NCBI GenBank assembly: GCA_904374805.1
Contig: CAJFEW010000017.1
Location: forward strand, 1-32,591
Direction: 5' to 3'
Length of the DNA stretch: 32,591 bases
Source: an uncultured Neglectibacter sp.
GTDB lineage: Bacteria > Bacillota > Clostridia > Oscillospirales > Acutalibacteraceae
Shown in pieces: positions 21,794 through 30,319 of the stretch (position 1 is the stretch's first letter; every line of letters starts with the position of its first letter). The notes under the pieces are model-generated. The model saw only the letters and a list, made by a program, of their open reading frames with translations, made no database searches and was not told the origin of the DNA. Position numbers and translations under genes: made by a program.

Positions 21794-22066
21794 TCAGGGG
21801 TTTGTCTCCGACGCTAACTTGCCACGAATGACATAGCGGGCTTTGTCCAGATCTTCTTTTTTTACAAAAATCTGGTACAAAACGCTGTAGCGGGTGTTTT
21901 CCCCCAGCGTGCCCACACGGCCAGCTCTTCTGGTTCCATGGTTCATGTGCTGGCCTTTCTGCCGGTAGGGAATGTGCGCCTCTTCTAAAGCGGCGATGCT
22001 TTTAAAAAAACGTTCCTGGTCATTGGTGACTTCCAGTTCCACCCACTTCTGCAAAAAGTTCAGCAT
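21794..22066 (-). CDS. Small conserved-looking protein of unknown function
   Basis: The product is 90 residues, with ATG 22066 behind GAGAGGATC. It has an N-terminal helix ('MLNFLQKWVELEVTNDQERF'), a polar middle with 'GTRRAGRVGTLGE' and a beta-helix end 'SVLYQIFVKKEDLDKARYVI'. The last segment resembles small ferredoxin-fold 'putative signal transducing' proteins (DUF2007 type), but the likeness is weak. It has no membrane segment. A near-consensus promoter about 70 bases upstream supports an expressed gene. Confidence 0.65.
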   Translation of the reverse strand: MLNFLQKWVELEVTNDQERFFKSIAALEEAHIPYRQKGQHMNHGTRRAGRVGTLGENTRYSVLYQIFVKKEDLDKARYVIRGKLASETNP

Positions 22067-22138
22067 GATCCTCTCCTCCCTTTTTCTCCCCGCAAGACCT
22101 CTTGGGGAAGCCAGCGATAGCCGCCTATCTTCTCTTCT

Positions 22139-22167
22139 ATTGTACGTTCCGGCAAACAGGCTGTCAA
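22139..22167 (-). promoter_or_regulatory. Promoter of the 90-residue protein gene
   Basis: TTGACA (22167-22162), 17 bases and TACAAT (22144-22139) on the minus strand, close to consensus. Confidence 0.8.
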
Positions 22168-22205
22168 TAGGAAGGCATCCTTTGCTTTTGCAATTGCGAC
22201 AGGCG

Positions 22206-22248
22206 CAGAAAATCCCCTTGCCGTTGCCTCACAGGCAGGGCAAGGGGA
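22206..22248 (-). terminator. Terminator of the SEC-C gene
   Basis: Ten-base arms TCCCCTTGCC/GGCAAGGGGA (22213-22222, 22239-22248) with an inner GCCT/AGGC pairing; the minus strand continues into ATTTTCTG. Confidence 0.7.
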
Positions 22249-22307
22249 AACACTCGTGGTTCCCTGCTGGACCCATTCCCACAACTTAGGAGGAGATGGG
22301 AAAATCC

Positions 22308-22805
22308 TTACAGATCACGGCCGCAGCATTTCTTGTATTTTTTCCCGCTTCCGCAGGGGCAGGGGTCGTTTCTTCCCACCTTGGGTCCCTTCACAACCGT
22401 CTTGGAAAGTTTTTGCTCTTTGTAGAGTTCCTTACGGCGTTCCTCCGGAAGCAGCTTGTCCCACTGGGGCAGGGTGTACAGCCACTCTGCTTTGGCCTCC
22501 ACCATATTCTTGTACAGAAGTTCCTTGTCGTAATTCAAATTGACTTCCGTATCTTCTTCCATGGTTTCCAGGGGATTCTTTTCCTTCAGGCTGTCGTTGA
22601 TCCCGTCCAGAAAAGCGACCATGGTCATCAGGTCCACTCCGTACTTTTCCGCGTAGCCTTTTACTGTGTTCTTCCGAGGCTTGCTCTCTAAAATGCGGCG
22701 GTAGATCTCCGTTTCCCGCTCAAAGTACTCCTTCCAGAACTGAGCGCCCTTGGGGCCGTTTTGCTGCTCTTCCGCATACTTTCGCCACTGTTCCAGCAAC
22801 GCCAT
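22308..22805 (-). CDS. SEC-C metal-binding motif protein
   Basis: The product is 165 residues, with ATG 22805 behind GGAGAG. The frame is open upstream, but the ribosome site and loss of coding character favour this start. About 140 helical, charged residues ('[15 protein letters not shown]', '[17 protein letters not shown]') lead to a C-terminal zinc-binding SEC-C motif '[19 protein letters not shown]', as at the end of SecA. SEC-C domains contact the ribosome or SecB in known cases. This stand-alone form is common in Clostridia and its role is not defined. Confidence 0.88.
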   Translation of the reverse strand: MALLEQWRKYAEEQQNGPKGAQFWKEYFERETEIYRRILESKPRKNTVKGYAEKYGVDLMTMVAFLDGINDSLKEKNPLETMEEDTEVNLNYDKELLYKNMVEAKAEWLYTLPQWDKLLPEERRKELYKEQKLSKTVVKGPKVGRNDPCPCGSGKKYKKCCGRDL

Positions 22806-22861
22806 GTTTTTCTCTCCTTCATCCGTTTGTTTTCCGGAAAAATCCCTTTTCCTGGTTTTGT

Positions 22862-22891
22862 ATCTTACCACGAATTCCCGGGGCCTGTCAA
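22862..22891 (-). promoter_or_regulatory. Promoter of the SEC-C gene
   Basis: TTGACA (22891-22886), 18 bases and TAAGAT (22867-22862) on the minus strand. It lies back to back with a likely extended -10 (TGGTAGAAT, about 22921-22929) for the divergent cca gene. A CCGGGAG/CTCCCGG hairpin lies between. Confidence 0.7.
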
Positions 22892-22990
22892 TCCGGGAGC
22901 TTCCCTCCCGGGGGATTTTATGGTAGAATAAGGGGTACTGACCTGCGCTGCCCCACCATGCGCCGGTTTTTCCGGAAAGGAGAGTCCCCT

Positions 22991-24352
22991 GTGAGCAAGA
23001 ATCGATCCATCCCGCTTCCACCCTACGTAGAGACTGCCATAAAACAGCTGGAAAGCCACGGCTTCCAAGCCTGGTGCGTTGGCGGCTGTGTGCGGGATTC
23101 CTTGCTGGGAAACACGCCGCACGACTGGGACATTGCCACCAGCGCCCTCCCTGAGGAGACTCTCGCCTCTTTTCCTGGACAGCGGCTTCTACAAACGGGG
23201 ATTTCCCACGGAACCATTACTCTGCTGCCTGCGGAGGGAACCTCCCTGGAAATCACCACATTCCGGACAGAAAGCGGGTATTCCGATAACCGCCATCCAG
23301 ACCAGGTGCGGTTTTCCACCTCCTTAGAAGAGGACCTTTCCCGCCGCGATTTTACCGTAAACGCCATGGCGTATCATCCGGTTCACGGCATAGTAGATCC
23401 ATTTGGAGGGCAGCGGGACTTGGAGCAGAAAACTCTTCGCGCTGTTGGAGATCCCTGCCGGCGTTTTGCCGAGGATGCCTTGCGAATTTTGCGTGGGCTG
23501 CGTTTTGCTTCTCAGCTTTGTTTCACCATCGAAAGCCACACCTCTTCTGCCCTTGTAAGCGCCCGGCACTTGCTGCAATCCCTCTCCCCGGAGCGCGTGC
23601 AGGGGGAATTGACCAAACTGCTTTGTGGACCGTCCGTTCTCCCTGTGTTACAGCGTTACGCTTCCGTGCTTTTTTCCATTCTGCCAGAACTGGCTCCTAT
23701 GGAAGGCTGCACTCAGGAAACGCCCTATCACTGTTATGACGTTTGGGAGCACACTCTCCACGCCATCGATCACGCCGCTCCCGAGCCTGCCTTGCGTTGG
23801 GCTCTCCTTTTGCATGACGCAGGCAAACCAGAGGCAAAGATCTTTTCCCCGGAAGGACGAGCCCATTTCTATGGTCACCCTGCAAAAAGTGGCAATATTG
23901 CCCGGCAAGTCCTGGCACGCCTGCGGTTTCCCAAAAAGGAACAAGTGTGGATCGGAACTCTGGTGGACCACCACGAAGCTCCCCTCCCTATGACAGAGAA
24001 ACAGCTGAAAGACTTTTTAGGCCGTTATGGGGCCCCTTTTACGTTCCAGCTTCTCGCTTTGATAGAAGCGGATATGTCCGCAAAAGCGCCGGGTGTATTT
24101 GAACGCCGTCTTCCCGATATACAGCTGAGCCGCCGCAGAGCGGAAACCATCCTGGCGCGGGGGGATTGCCTGCAGGTAAAAGACCTGGCCGTTCACGGGG
24201 ATGATTTGCTGCAACTGGGAATTCCCGCCGGCCCCTCCATAGGGGCGCTGCTGCAGTTTCTCCTGCAAGCTGTACAGGATGGGACGACGCCCAACCAAAA
24301 GGACGCCCTGCTGCAGGCCGCCCTCCAGTGGCAGAAGGAGCAGCTCCCCTAA
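22991..24352 (+). CDS. cca: CCA-adding tRNA nucleotidyltransferase
   Basis: The product is 453 residues from GTG 22991, seven bases after AAAGGAGA; an upstream ATG at 22958 has no ribosome site. The class II head domain is complete: '[13 protein letters not shown]', 'HDWDIATSA' (catalytic DxD), '[18 protein letters not shown]', '[13 protein letters not shown]' (CTP/ATP selection neighbourhood), '[20 protein letters not shown]'. An HD-type domain follows ('[14 protein letters not shown]', 'GHPAKSG'). It adds or repairs the 3' CCA of tRNAs without a template. The C-terminal 100 residues match the body/tail of Clostridia enzymes. Confidence 0.95.
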   Translation: MSKNRSIPLPPYVETAIKQLESHGFQAWCVGGCVRDSLLGNTPHDWDIATSALPEETLASFPGQRLLQTGISHGTITLLPAEGTSLEITTFRTESGYSDNRHPDQVRFSTSLEEDLSRRDFTVNAMAYHPVHGIVDPFGGQRDLEQKTLRAVGDPCRRFAEDALRILRGLRFASQLCFTIESHTSSALVSARHLLQSLSPERVQGELTKLLCGPSVLPVLQRYASVLFSILPELAPMEGCTQETPYHCYDVWEHTLHAIDHAAPEPALRWALLLHDAGKPEAKIFSPEGRAHFYGHPAKSGNIARQVLARLRFPKKEQVWIGTLVDHHEAPLPMTEKQLKDFLGRYGAPFTFQLLALIEADMSAKAPGVFERRLPDIQLSRRRAETILARGDCLQVKDLAVHGDDLLQLGIPAGPSIGALLQFLLQAVQDGTTPNQKDALLQAALQWQKEQLP

Positions 24353-24426
24353 AAAGATCCCTGTGACTAGCAACGGGATAGCCGCAGGCAAGCCAGCACT
24401 CGTTGGGATGGCCGTCTCTCTTCATG

Positions 24427-24456
24427 CAAAAAAGAGCTGCTGCACATAGCAGCAGC
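24427..24456 (-). terminator. Terminator of mazF
   Basis: Arms GCTGCTGC/GCAGCAGC (24436-24443, 24449-24456) are followed on the minus strand by TCTTTTTTG. Confidence 0.85.
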
Positions 24457-24459
24457 CCC

Positions 24460-24492
24460 GGTCTGAGCGCTATACTATGTAGCGCTCAGACC
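24460..24492. repeat. Twelve-base inverted repeat over the end of mazF
   Basis: GGTCTGAGCGCT and AGCGCTCAGACC enclose nine bases and cover the last codons and stop of mazF, immediately before its terminator. It may stabilise the message end. Confidence 0.8.
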
Positions 24493-24825
24493 AAAACTGA
24501 TGGATAAAGCGTGGTCCACACGGCTCATCGATTGCTTGTCCAATCTGCCCATTTTCTCTCGGAGCCGGTGTTTATCCAAAGTGCGCACCTGCTCCAACAG
24601 AACAATGGAGTCCTTCATAAGGCCCGATCCCTGGGCATCTACTGAAATATGGGTGGGAAGGTTGGCCTTATCCTTTTGGCTGGTTATGGCCGCGGCAATC
24701 ACGGTGGGGCTGAATTTATTGCCCACATCGTTTTGCACGATGAGCACCGGCCGCACACCTCCTTGTTCCGAGCCGACCACTGGACTTAAATCTGCATAGT
24801 AAATGTCCCCTCTGTGTACAATCAC
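24475..24825 (-). CDS. mazF: MazF/EndoA-type endoribonuclease toxin, no adjacent antitoxin
   Basis: The product is 116 residues from GTG 24825, which aligns with the start of Bacillus subtilis EndoA; a GTG three codons earlier is the alternative. The sequence follows EndoA closely: '[20 protein letters not shown]', '[19 protein letters not shown]', 'AAAITSQ', '[13 protein letters not shown]'. The residues matching the catalytic Arg25 and Thr48 are both present, so it should be an active sequence-specific mRNA nuclease. The usual small antitoxin gene directly upstream is missing: 24826-25055 holds only a hairpin (GAGGATT/AATCCTC at 24876-24894), a possible promoter region and the tRNA promoter. 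The antitoxin may be encoded elsewhere. Confidence 0.93.
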   Translation of the reverse strand: MIVHRGDIYYADLSPVVGSEQGGVRPVLIVQNDVGNKFSPTVIAAAITSQKDKANLPTHISVDAQGSGLMKDSIVLLEQVRTLDKHRLREKMGRLDKQSMSRVDHALSISFGLSAT

Positions 24826-24977
24826 GGTTTTCACGCTCCGTTTGAGTTATTTGTCTTTAGTTTTGCCAGGCATTGGAGGATTTAATCAATCCTCTGCAGT
24901 TCCCTTGTCCCATTCTATGGAAGGATTCTCCCCTCGGTTCCAGAAGAAAAAAATTTTTCATTTTTTTGAAAAAAGGC

Positions 24978-25006
24978 TTGCATTTCTTAGAAGCCTGTGG
25001 TAATAT
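24978..25006 (+). promoter_or_regulatory. Promoter of tRNA-Ala
   Basis: TTGCAT (24978-24983), 17 bases and TAATAT (25001-25006), followed by AATGG; transcription would start about 40 bases before the tRNA. Confidence 0.7.
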
Positions 25007-25055
25007 AATGGAGCGCCAAGTGAGAGGCGCAAAAACAAAAGAAAATAGTTCCTAT

Positions 25056-25130
<75 letters not shown>

Positions 25131-25131
<1 letters not shown>

Positions 25132-25165
25132 AAAAGAACGAAACCAATTTGGTTTCGTTCTTTTT
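25131..25165 (+). terminator. Terminator of tRNA-Ala
   Basis: Seventeen-base arms (25131-25147 and 25149-25165) form a perfect palindrome ending in TTTTT, starting at the last base of the tRNA. Confidence 0.85.
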
Positions 25166-25166
25166 C

Positions 25167-25468
25167 TTTGCTGTCTTCAGGTTAACAAAACCCCTGGTTC
25201 TACCAGGGGTAAATAAAAAGACCTCGGCAGATATATTTTGGGAAGCACATGCAGATAAAGAAAGAGGCGCAAAAGTGCCTTACCCCGCAAAGGTCGCGGA
25301 GATTTCCGCGAGGGATATTCCATTTGCAGAAATAGACCGGGAAGCGAAACAACTGATTTACCAGTCGAAGAGCAAGCGATGCGAGGGCAGTCCTTCCGCA
25401 AGTACTTACCCCTCTGGGGTCTGAGCAAACCACTAGTTTACTAGTGGTTTTGATTTGCTGTCTTTCAG
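25167..25468. mobile_element. Possible small palindrome-bounded element (IS200/IS605- or MITE-like)
   Basis: About 300 bases lie between two copies of TTTGCTGTCTT(T)CAG (25167-25180 and 25454-25468, same orientation). Just inside are hairpins at both ends: ACCCCTGGT/ACCAGGGGT with a three-base loop (25190-25210) and AAACCACTAG/CTAGTGGTTT with a TTTA loop (25427-25450), plus a small ACCCC/GGGGT hairpin (25408-25420). No transposase is encoded and no frame looks coding. Subterminal hairpins are the mark of IS200/IS605 relatives, but near-direct repeats are not, so the class is open. The remaining bases to 25598 contain nothing I recognise. Confidence 0.4.
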
Positions 25469-25591
25469 CGAAACGCTTTCTTGGTCGGAGGAATCCGTAC
25501 GGGCCTCTCTTGAATCTGCGTAACGCCCTTGGCTTTGCCTGGCTTTCCGAAAGAAAAGGATTGCCTGCATAAACAGACAACCCCCTTCACC

Positions 25592-25626
25592 ACAAAACAA
25601 AAAAGCGCCGGAGATCCGGCGCTTTT
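25592..25626 (-). terminator. Terminator of the sugar isomerase-like gene
   Basis: Arms AAAAGCGCCGG/CCGGCGCTTTT with an AGAT loop (25601-25626); the minus strand continues in T-rich sequence. Confidence 0.88.
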
Positions 25627-25647
25627 TCTTAACTCATAGGAAAGCAT

Positions 25648-26619
25648 TTACATCCAACGAGCCTTGGTCATCTTATCTTCAAAAGTGATGGCGCGCTTGA
25701 GCACGTCGCAGGCCTTAACCAGGCCTTCGTTCTTGCTCATCAGGCTGTCCTCATGCTCAATGGACAGAACATAGTCATAGCCCACCAGACGCAGCTGGCT
25801 GACAAAGTCCTTCCAGAACAGCTCGTCGTGACCATAGCCGATGGAACGGAAGATCCAGGAGCGATGGATCTCGTCGCCATAGGGACGATAATCCAGGGTC
25901 CCGTCGATGGGAGCATTGATGGGATCGATCTTGGTATCCTTGGCGTGCACGTGGAAGATAGCGTCCCCGCCCAGAGCGCGGATAACCTGAATGGGATCCA
26001 TGCCCTGCCAAATCAAGTGGCTGGGATCCAGGTTGGCACCGATTTCGGGGCCAACTGCCTCACGCAACCGCTTCAAGGTGTAGGTGTTGTACACGCAGAA
26101 GCCCTGGTGCATCTCCAAAGCGATCTTGTTGACGCCATGCTCCTTTGCAAAAGCCACAAAGTTCTTCCAATAAGGAATGAGCACTTCGTTCCACTGCCAC
26201 TCCTGGACCTCCAGGAATTCGTTAGGCCATGCGCAAACCACCCAGTTGGGGTTCTTGCTCTCAGGGCAGTCACCGGGGCAGCCGGAGAAGCAGTTGATCT
26301 GATGAATGCCCAGCTTTTCTGCCATGAGAACCGCATTGTGCATGTCGTCGTCAAACTGCTTGGCAATCTCTTTGTTGGGATGAACCGGGTTGCCATGGCA
26401 GCTGAGGGCGCTAATTTCCAGGCCAGACTCTTCGATGGTCTTCACAAACTCCTGGAACTTGGCTTCGTCGTGCAGCAGAACGCCAGGATCACAGTGGTCC
26501 TTGCCGGGATAGCCGCCGCAGCCAATTTCTACCATCTGGGCGCCCAGGGATTTAAAATAGGCCAGAGCTTCCTTCAGAGGAGTCTCGCCGATCACATTGG
26601 TCAGTACGCCTAATTTCAT
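25648..26619 (-). CDS. Sugar phosphate isomerase/epimerase-like TIM-barrel protein
   Basis: The product is 323 residues, with ATG 26619 behind AAGGAGTG. It has the xylose-isomerase-like TIM-barrel layout with metal ligands spaced along the strands: 'KIALEMHQGF' (Glu), 'IGANLDPSHLIWQG' (Asp, His), 'DAIFHVHAKD' (His, Asp) and 'DYVLSIEHEDSL' (Glu). This family epimerises, isomerises or dehydrates sugars and keto-sugars using a divalent metal; the exact substrate is not readable. It is a single-gene unit with a consensus-like promoter and a strong terminator, and seems well adapted for high expression. Confidence 0.88.
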   Translation of the reverse strand: MKLGVLTNVIGETPLKEALAYFKSLGAQMVEIGCGGYPGKDHCDPGVLLHDEAKFQEFVKTIEESGLEISALSCHGNPVHPNKEIAKQFDDDMHNAVLMAEKLGIHQINCFSGCPGDCPESKNPNWVVCAWPNEFLEVQEWQWNEVLIPYWKNFVAFAKEHGVNKIALEMHQGFCVYNTYTLKRLREAVGPEIGANLDPSHLIWQGMDPIQVIRALGGDAIFHVHAKDTKIDPINAPIDGTLDYRPYGDEIHRSWIFRSIGYGHDELFWKDFVSQLRLVGYDYVLSIEHEDSLMSKNEGLVKACDVLKRAITFEDKMTKARWM

Positions 26620-26670
26620 TGGAATATCACTCCTTCATGAGCTTGAGGGGACAAACTCCCCATTGCTTCC

Positions 26671-26699
26671 ATTATAGAGACTTTGCTGGAAAAATGCAA
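26671..26699 (-). promoter_or_regulatory. Promoter of the sugar isomerase-like gene
   Basis: TTGCAT (26699-26694), 17 bases and TATAAT (26676-26671) on the minus strand. Confidence 0.82.
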
Positions 26700-26771
26700 T
26701 CCCCCACCGGAAAATTTATCAAAAAACAACCTGTTTTTTTACCATTTCTCCCCTAGAGCGCTGCAAACCTT

Positions 26772-28349
26772 TCACTCTTTTCCAGAAACCTCTGCCTTCA
26801 AAAGCAGATATTCCATAGAGTCCTCCAAAGCCTTCCAACTGGCGGCCACCACGTCTCCAGAAACCCCCACGGTGGTAAAGGCGTGCTCTCTATCGGAAGA
26901 GGTGATCAGCACTCGTACGCCTGCTGCTGTGGCGCTCTTACTGTCCAGCACCCGGACCTTATAGTCGGTCAGCTTTACCTGGGACAACACGGGGTAAAAC
27001 AATTCCAGCGCTTTTCGGAGAGCTTTATCCAAAGCGTTCACCGGGCCGTTGCCTTCCGCTGCCATCAGCTGGATCTCCCCTCCCACCCGCACTTTGACGG
27101 TGGCACTGGCGCCTCGGTCCTTGCCGTCGCTGTAATCGGTATAAATATGATAGTAAAGCAGCTCAAAGAACGGGGGAAACGGCCGCAGCCGTTTGCGGAC
27201 AAGCAGTTCAAAGGAGGCGTCCGCCCCTTCGAATTGATAGCCGCCGGACTCCAGGTCTTTGAGTTCCCGCAGGAGGGCGCGGGCCTCTTGGGAATCCACG
27301 CTCACGTGGGGAAAAATGCGTTTCACCTTCTCCAGAACCACCGCCTTCCCCGATATCTCCGAAGCAGGGAAGCGTCGCGTGTTTCCCACCAGGTAGGGAT
27401 CCACCTGCTCGAAGGAGCGGGGCACTTTGAGCACTGCCGCGGCGTGCATACCGGCTTTGTGGGCAAAGGCGTTCTCCCCCACATAGGGCATCCACGCGGG
27501 CAGGTCCACGTTGGCAATCGCCGCCAGTTCCCGAGCGTGGTGGGTCAAATGGAGCAGTTCCTCCTGGGGAATACAGGGAATTCCCAGCTTCAGCTGCAAA
27601 TCGGGGATAATGGCGGAGAGGTTTGCATTGCCGCAGCGCTCGCCAAATCCCAACAAAGTTCCCTGCACCTGAGAGGCTCCCGCCTTCACGCTCAGCACGG
27701 AGTTGGCGGTGGCCATGCCGCAGTCCTCGTGGAAGTGTACGGCTACCGGCAAAGAGACTCGCCGCACCACTTGCCCCACAATCGCTTCCGCCTCCCCAGG
27801 GAAGGTGCCGCCGTTGGTGTCGCACAGACAAAGCAAATCCGCACCGCCGCGCATGGCGGCTTTTAGCGCTTCCCAGGCAAATTCCTCGTCTTCTTTCCAA
27901 CCGTCAAAGAAGTGCTCCGCGTCAAAGAAGACCGTTCTGCCGTGATCTTTGAGGAACCGACAGCTCTCTTCGATCATGCGAAAATTCTCCTCATAGGAGG
28001 TCTCCAATACGTGGTCCACATGGAATTTAGAGCACTTTCCAAAAATAGAACAACAGGCCGTGTCCGCCGCCAAAATGGCCGCCAAGTTTGCGTCCTCCTG
28101 GAGCAGTGAGTTTTTGCGGCGCGTGCTGCCAAAGGAAACCAGCTGGGCATGGCGCAACGAAAGCCCTGCGGCCCGGTGAAAAAACTCCTGATCTTTAGGG
28201 TTTGAACCGGGATTGCCCGCCTCCACATACTGAATTCCCACTTGGTCCAGCAGCCGAACCGCTGCCAGTTTATCTTCTAGAGAAAAGGAAATGCCGGTTC
28301 CTTGGGCTCCATCCCGTAAGGTGGAGTCAAAAATTGTTACAGGGTTCAT
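26772..28349 (-). CDS. cimA: (R)-citramalate synthase
   Basis: The product is 525 residues, with ATG 28349 behind AAGAAGGG, two bases after the stop of the upstream gene. The N-terminal HMGL-like barrel has 'FDSTLRDGAQGTGISFS' (catalytic Arg-Asp), 'FDAEHFFDGW', 'CDTNGGTFPGEAEAIVG', 'VHFHEDCGMATANS' (metal HxH) and 'GFGERCGNANL'. The C-terminal 150 residues form the LeuA-type dimerisation/regulatory domain. The length and the 'DAEHFFDG' box match the CimA/LeuA-like group that condenses acetyl-CoA with pyruvate to give citramalate, the entry to threonine-independent isoleucine synthesis. Feedback by isoleucine is expected from the family. No leuCD neighbour is present. Confidence 0.93.
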   Translation of the reverse strand: MNPVTIFDSTLRDGAQGTGISFSLEDKLAAVRLLDQVGIQYVEAGNPGSNPKDQEFFHRAAGLSLRHAQLVSFGSTRRKNSLLQEDANLAAILAADTACCSIFGKCSKFHVDHVLETSYEENFRMIEESCRFLKDHGRTVFFDAEHFFDGWKEDEEFAWEALKAAMRGGADLLCLCDTNGGTFPGEAEAIVGQVVRRVSLPVAVHFHEDCGMATANSVLSVKAGASQVQGTLLGFGERCGNANLSAIIPDLQLKLGIPCIPQEELLHLTHHARELAAIANVDLPAWMPYVGENAFAHKAGMHAAAVLKVPRSFEQVDPYLVGNTRRFPASEISGKAVVLEKVKRIFPHVSVDSQEARALLRELKDLESGGYQFEGADASFELLVRKRLRPFPPFFELLYYHIYTDYSDGKDRGASATVKVRVGGEIQLMAAEGNGPVNALDKALRKALELFYPVLSQVKLTDYKVRVLDSKSATAAGVRVLITSSDREHAFTTVGVSGDVVAASWKALEDSMEYLLLKAEVSGKE

Positions 28350-28351
28350 GG

Positions 28352-29107
28352 TTACCCTTCTTCCGTCTGAGTGTTCCCGTTGATGGGCGCGTCCTCTTGC
28401 AAACGCTCCAGCATATCCAAACAGCCCTGGTAGTACTGCTGCTCCTGGTCATTGAGTGGGATTCTGCTTTCGGAAGACCGCACGGAAACCCACAACTGTG
28501 TGTACAAGTTCGTGAGCATATCGCTGGTGTACGTGCCGTCCGAAGTAGGCTGGGGCTCAAACGACGCAAGGCCGGCATAATCGTTCCAAGACAGGCGGGC
28601 ATTTTCAAAGTCTGTCGCATCTTCCCCCATGAGGGTGCCGTCGTTGTATTGGAGCAATCCCTTCAATGCATCCTGCGCTTCCTGAAAGCCGGCTTCTTCA
28701 TAAAAGAAAACCTGCACCTCATTGGAGGCACAATCCGCCTCCAAGCGCATGAGGATGTTTTCCCGCCGCTGGGTATCCACGCTGGAAGGGAAATTGTAGG
28801 TGGAAACAGAGACCAGCACTTCCCCGTCTCCATTGCGGTCGTCCGCATAACGGGCCAACACTTCTTCCAGTTGGTCCACACCTTCCGACGGCATGGTGTA
28901 GGAGGTGATCAACCCCACCCTGTAATCGGGCACAGCGCGGCGCAGCAAGGGAAAGAGCAAGCTTCCCAAAAGGATCAACGCCACAACCACCAGAAGCAAG
29001 TGAATACGATACCGCATCCACCAATTTTTCCACTTCTTCCCTTTGCCTTGCGCGCCGATTTCCTCTAAGCTTTCCCCTGCGCCACGGGGATACAGTTCAT
29101 TTGCCAT
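28352..29107 (-). CDS. Single-span membrane protein of unknown function, operon partner of cimA
   Basis: The product is 251 residues, with ATG 29107 behind AAGGAAAA. A charged cytoplasmic lead of 34 residues ('KGKKWKNWWMRYR') is followed by one membrane helix at about 35-55 ('IHLLLVVVALILLGSLLF'). An extracytoplasmic domain of about 195 residues comes next, with an alpha/beta look and many acidic residues ('DDRNGDGEVLVSVSTYNF', 'LEADCASNEVQVFFYEEAGF'). The tail is Gln/Glu rich. I do not recognise the domain; similar proteins are common in Clostridia without a function. Overlap-like spacing to cimA (two bases) means they share a transcript, though the link to isoleucine synthesis is not obvious. 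Confidence 0.8.
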   Translation of the reverse strand: MANELYPRGAGESLEEIGAQGKGKKWKNWWMRYRIHLLLVVVALILLGSLLFPLLRRAVPDYRVGLITSYTMPSEGVDQLEEVLARYADDRNGDGEVLVSVSTYNFPSSVDTQRRENILMRLEADCASNEVQVFFYEEAGFQEAQDALKGLLQYNDGTLMGEDATDFENARLSWNDYAGLASFEPQPTSDGTYTSDMLTNLYTQLWVSVRSSESRIPLNDQEQQYYQGCLDMLERLQEDAPINGNTQTEEG

Positions 29108-29163
29108 GGCACTTTTTTCCTTCCGATTCCGGTTTTTCCCCGGATTTCCAGGGAATTGTAAAC

Positions 29164-29192
29164 ATTTTATCATACCCCTGCAGGCAATGCAA
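29164..29192 (-). promoter_or_regulatory. Promoter of the membrane protein-cimA operon
   Basis: TTGCAT (29192-29187), 17 bases and TAAAAT (29169-29164) on the minus strand. Confidence 0.78.
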
Positions 29193-29271
29193 GCCCGGGA
29201 AGAGCCGGCCTGTCTTTCGAAAAGAGCGGTTTTTTCAGGCTTTTCCGGCAGGGAACCCTGCCCTTCCCCTA

Positions 29272-29300
29272 TTGCCCCGCCTAGCGGATTTTGCTATACT
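29272..29300 (+). promoter_or_regulatory. Promoter of the lysR-type gene
   Basis: TTGCCC (29272-29277), 17 bases and TATACT (29295-29300), about 45 bases before the GTG start. Confidence 0.72.
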
Positions 29301-29345
29301 AGTAGATAGACAAACACCACTGGACCGCAAAAGGAGGGAACTGCC

Positions 29346-30239
29346 GTGGAGATTCGGGTGCTCCAGTATTTTTTAATGGTGGCCCGGGAAGAAAACATCA
29401 CCCGCGCTGCCCATCTTCTCCATGTAACCCAGCCCACCCTCTCTCGGCAATTGATGCAGTTGGAAGAGGAACTGGGGGTTACGCTCTTTTCACGGGGGAA
29501 CCATCGCATTACCCTTACAGAAGAGGGACTGCTGCTGCGCCGCCGGGCAGAGGAGATTGTGCTTCTCTCTGAAAAGACAAAAGCTGATCTCCAGCGCCGG
29601 GAAGGCGCCCTTTCCGGCACCATATTTGTAGGCGCCGGGGAGCTGCGCAGCTCTCAGTTCCTCGCGCAGCTGATGGCGGCGTTTCGCAAAGACCACCCCC
29701 TTGTTCGCTTCGAATTGTACAGTGGCAACGCAGACAACATCAAAGAGCGGATTGAGCGGGGTGTTTTAGATGTAGGGCTGGTGCCCGAACCGGTGGAGCT
29801 GGCGAAATACGAATTCCTTCGCACCCCCATTCAAGAGCAATGGTGTGCCCTGGTGCGGGAGGACTCCCCTTTGGCGCAGTTGGAACACGTCTGTCCCGAA
29901 GACTTGCTGGGCATTCCTTTAATACTGCCTCAACGGGAAATACTGCAAAAGGAAATGGCTCGCTGGTTTGGCCCTCTCTGGGAGAAACTGGATATTGCTG
30001 CCAGCGGAAACCTGCTGTATAACATGGCCGCTTTGGTGCGGGAAATGGACGGCTGCGTCTTAACCATGCAGCGTCTGGATTGCCAATTTGACGGATTGCT
30101 GCCGGTGCCCCTCTCCCCTCCCCTAGAGGCGGGAACCGTTTTGATTTGGAAAAGATCCCCCACCTTTTCCCCGGTGACCGGCGCTTTCCTGCACTTCTCC
30201 AAATCATTCCTAACAGGCATGAAAGACAATGAAAAATAG
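29346..30239 (+). CDS. LysR-family transcriptional regulator
   Basis: The product is 297 residues from GTG 29346 after AAAGGAGGGAA. The N-terminal winged helix is canonical ('LQYFLMVAREENITRAAHLL', 'HVTQPTLSRQLMQLEEELGV', 'LFSRGNHRITLTEEG'). The effector domain of about 200 residues follows ('LSGTIFVGAGELRSSQFLAQ', 'VLDVGLVPEPV'). It is co-directional with the MerR-like, aldo/keto reductase and decarboxylase-like genes. LysR genes next to reductases of this sort usually control them, so those genes are the likely targets; that is inference. Confidence 0.92.
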   Translation: MEIRVLQYFLMVAREENITRAAHLLHVTQPTLSRQLMQLEEELGVTLFSRGNHRITLTEEGLLLRRRAEEIVLLSEKTKADLQRREGALSGTIFVGAGELRSSQFLAQLMAAFRKDHPLVRFELYSGNADNIKERIERGVLDVGLVPEPVELAKYEFLRTPIQEQWCALVREDSPLAQLEHVCPEDLLGIPLILPQREILQKEMARWFGPLWEKLDIAASGNLLYNMAALVREMDGCVLTMQRLDCQFDGLLPVPLSPPLEAGTVLIWKRSPTFSPVTGAFLHFSKSFLTGMKDNEK

Positions 30240-30242
30240 GCA

Positions 30243-30273
30243 TTAGACTTTCCCCCTTCTTTCGGCGTACAAT
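30243..30273 (+). promoter_or_regulatory. Promoter with a 19-base spacer ahead of the merR-like gene
   Basis: TTAGAC (30243-30248), 19 bases and TACAAT (30268-30273). A 19-base spacer is typical of promoters activated by MerR-family proteins, which fits autoregulation. No clear dyad is visible in the spacer. Confidence 0.45.
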
Positions 30274-30319
30274 AAGGCTGTTCTTACAGAGGCCGCAGCT
30301 TCCGAAAGGAGGGCTTTTT

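Noticed and set aside
24826-25055. Antitoxin gene upstream of mazF
   Set aside because: No frame of suitable length with a start, ribosome site or ribbon-helix-helix pattern was found on the minus strand.
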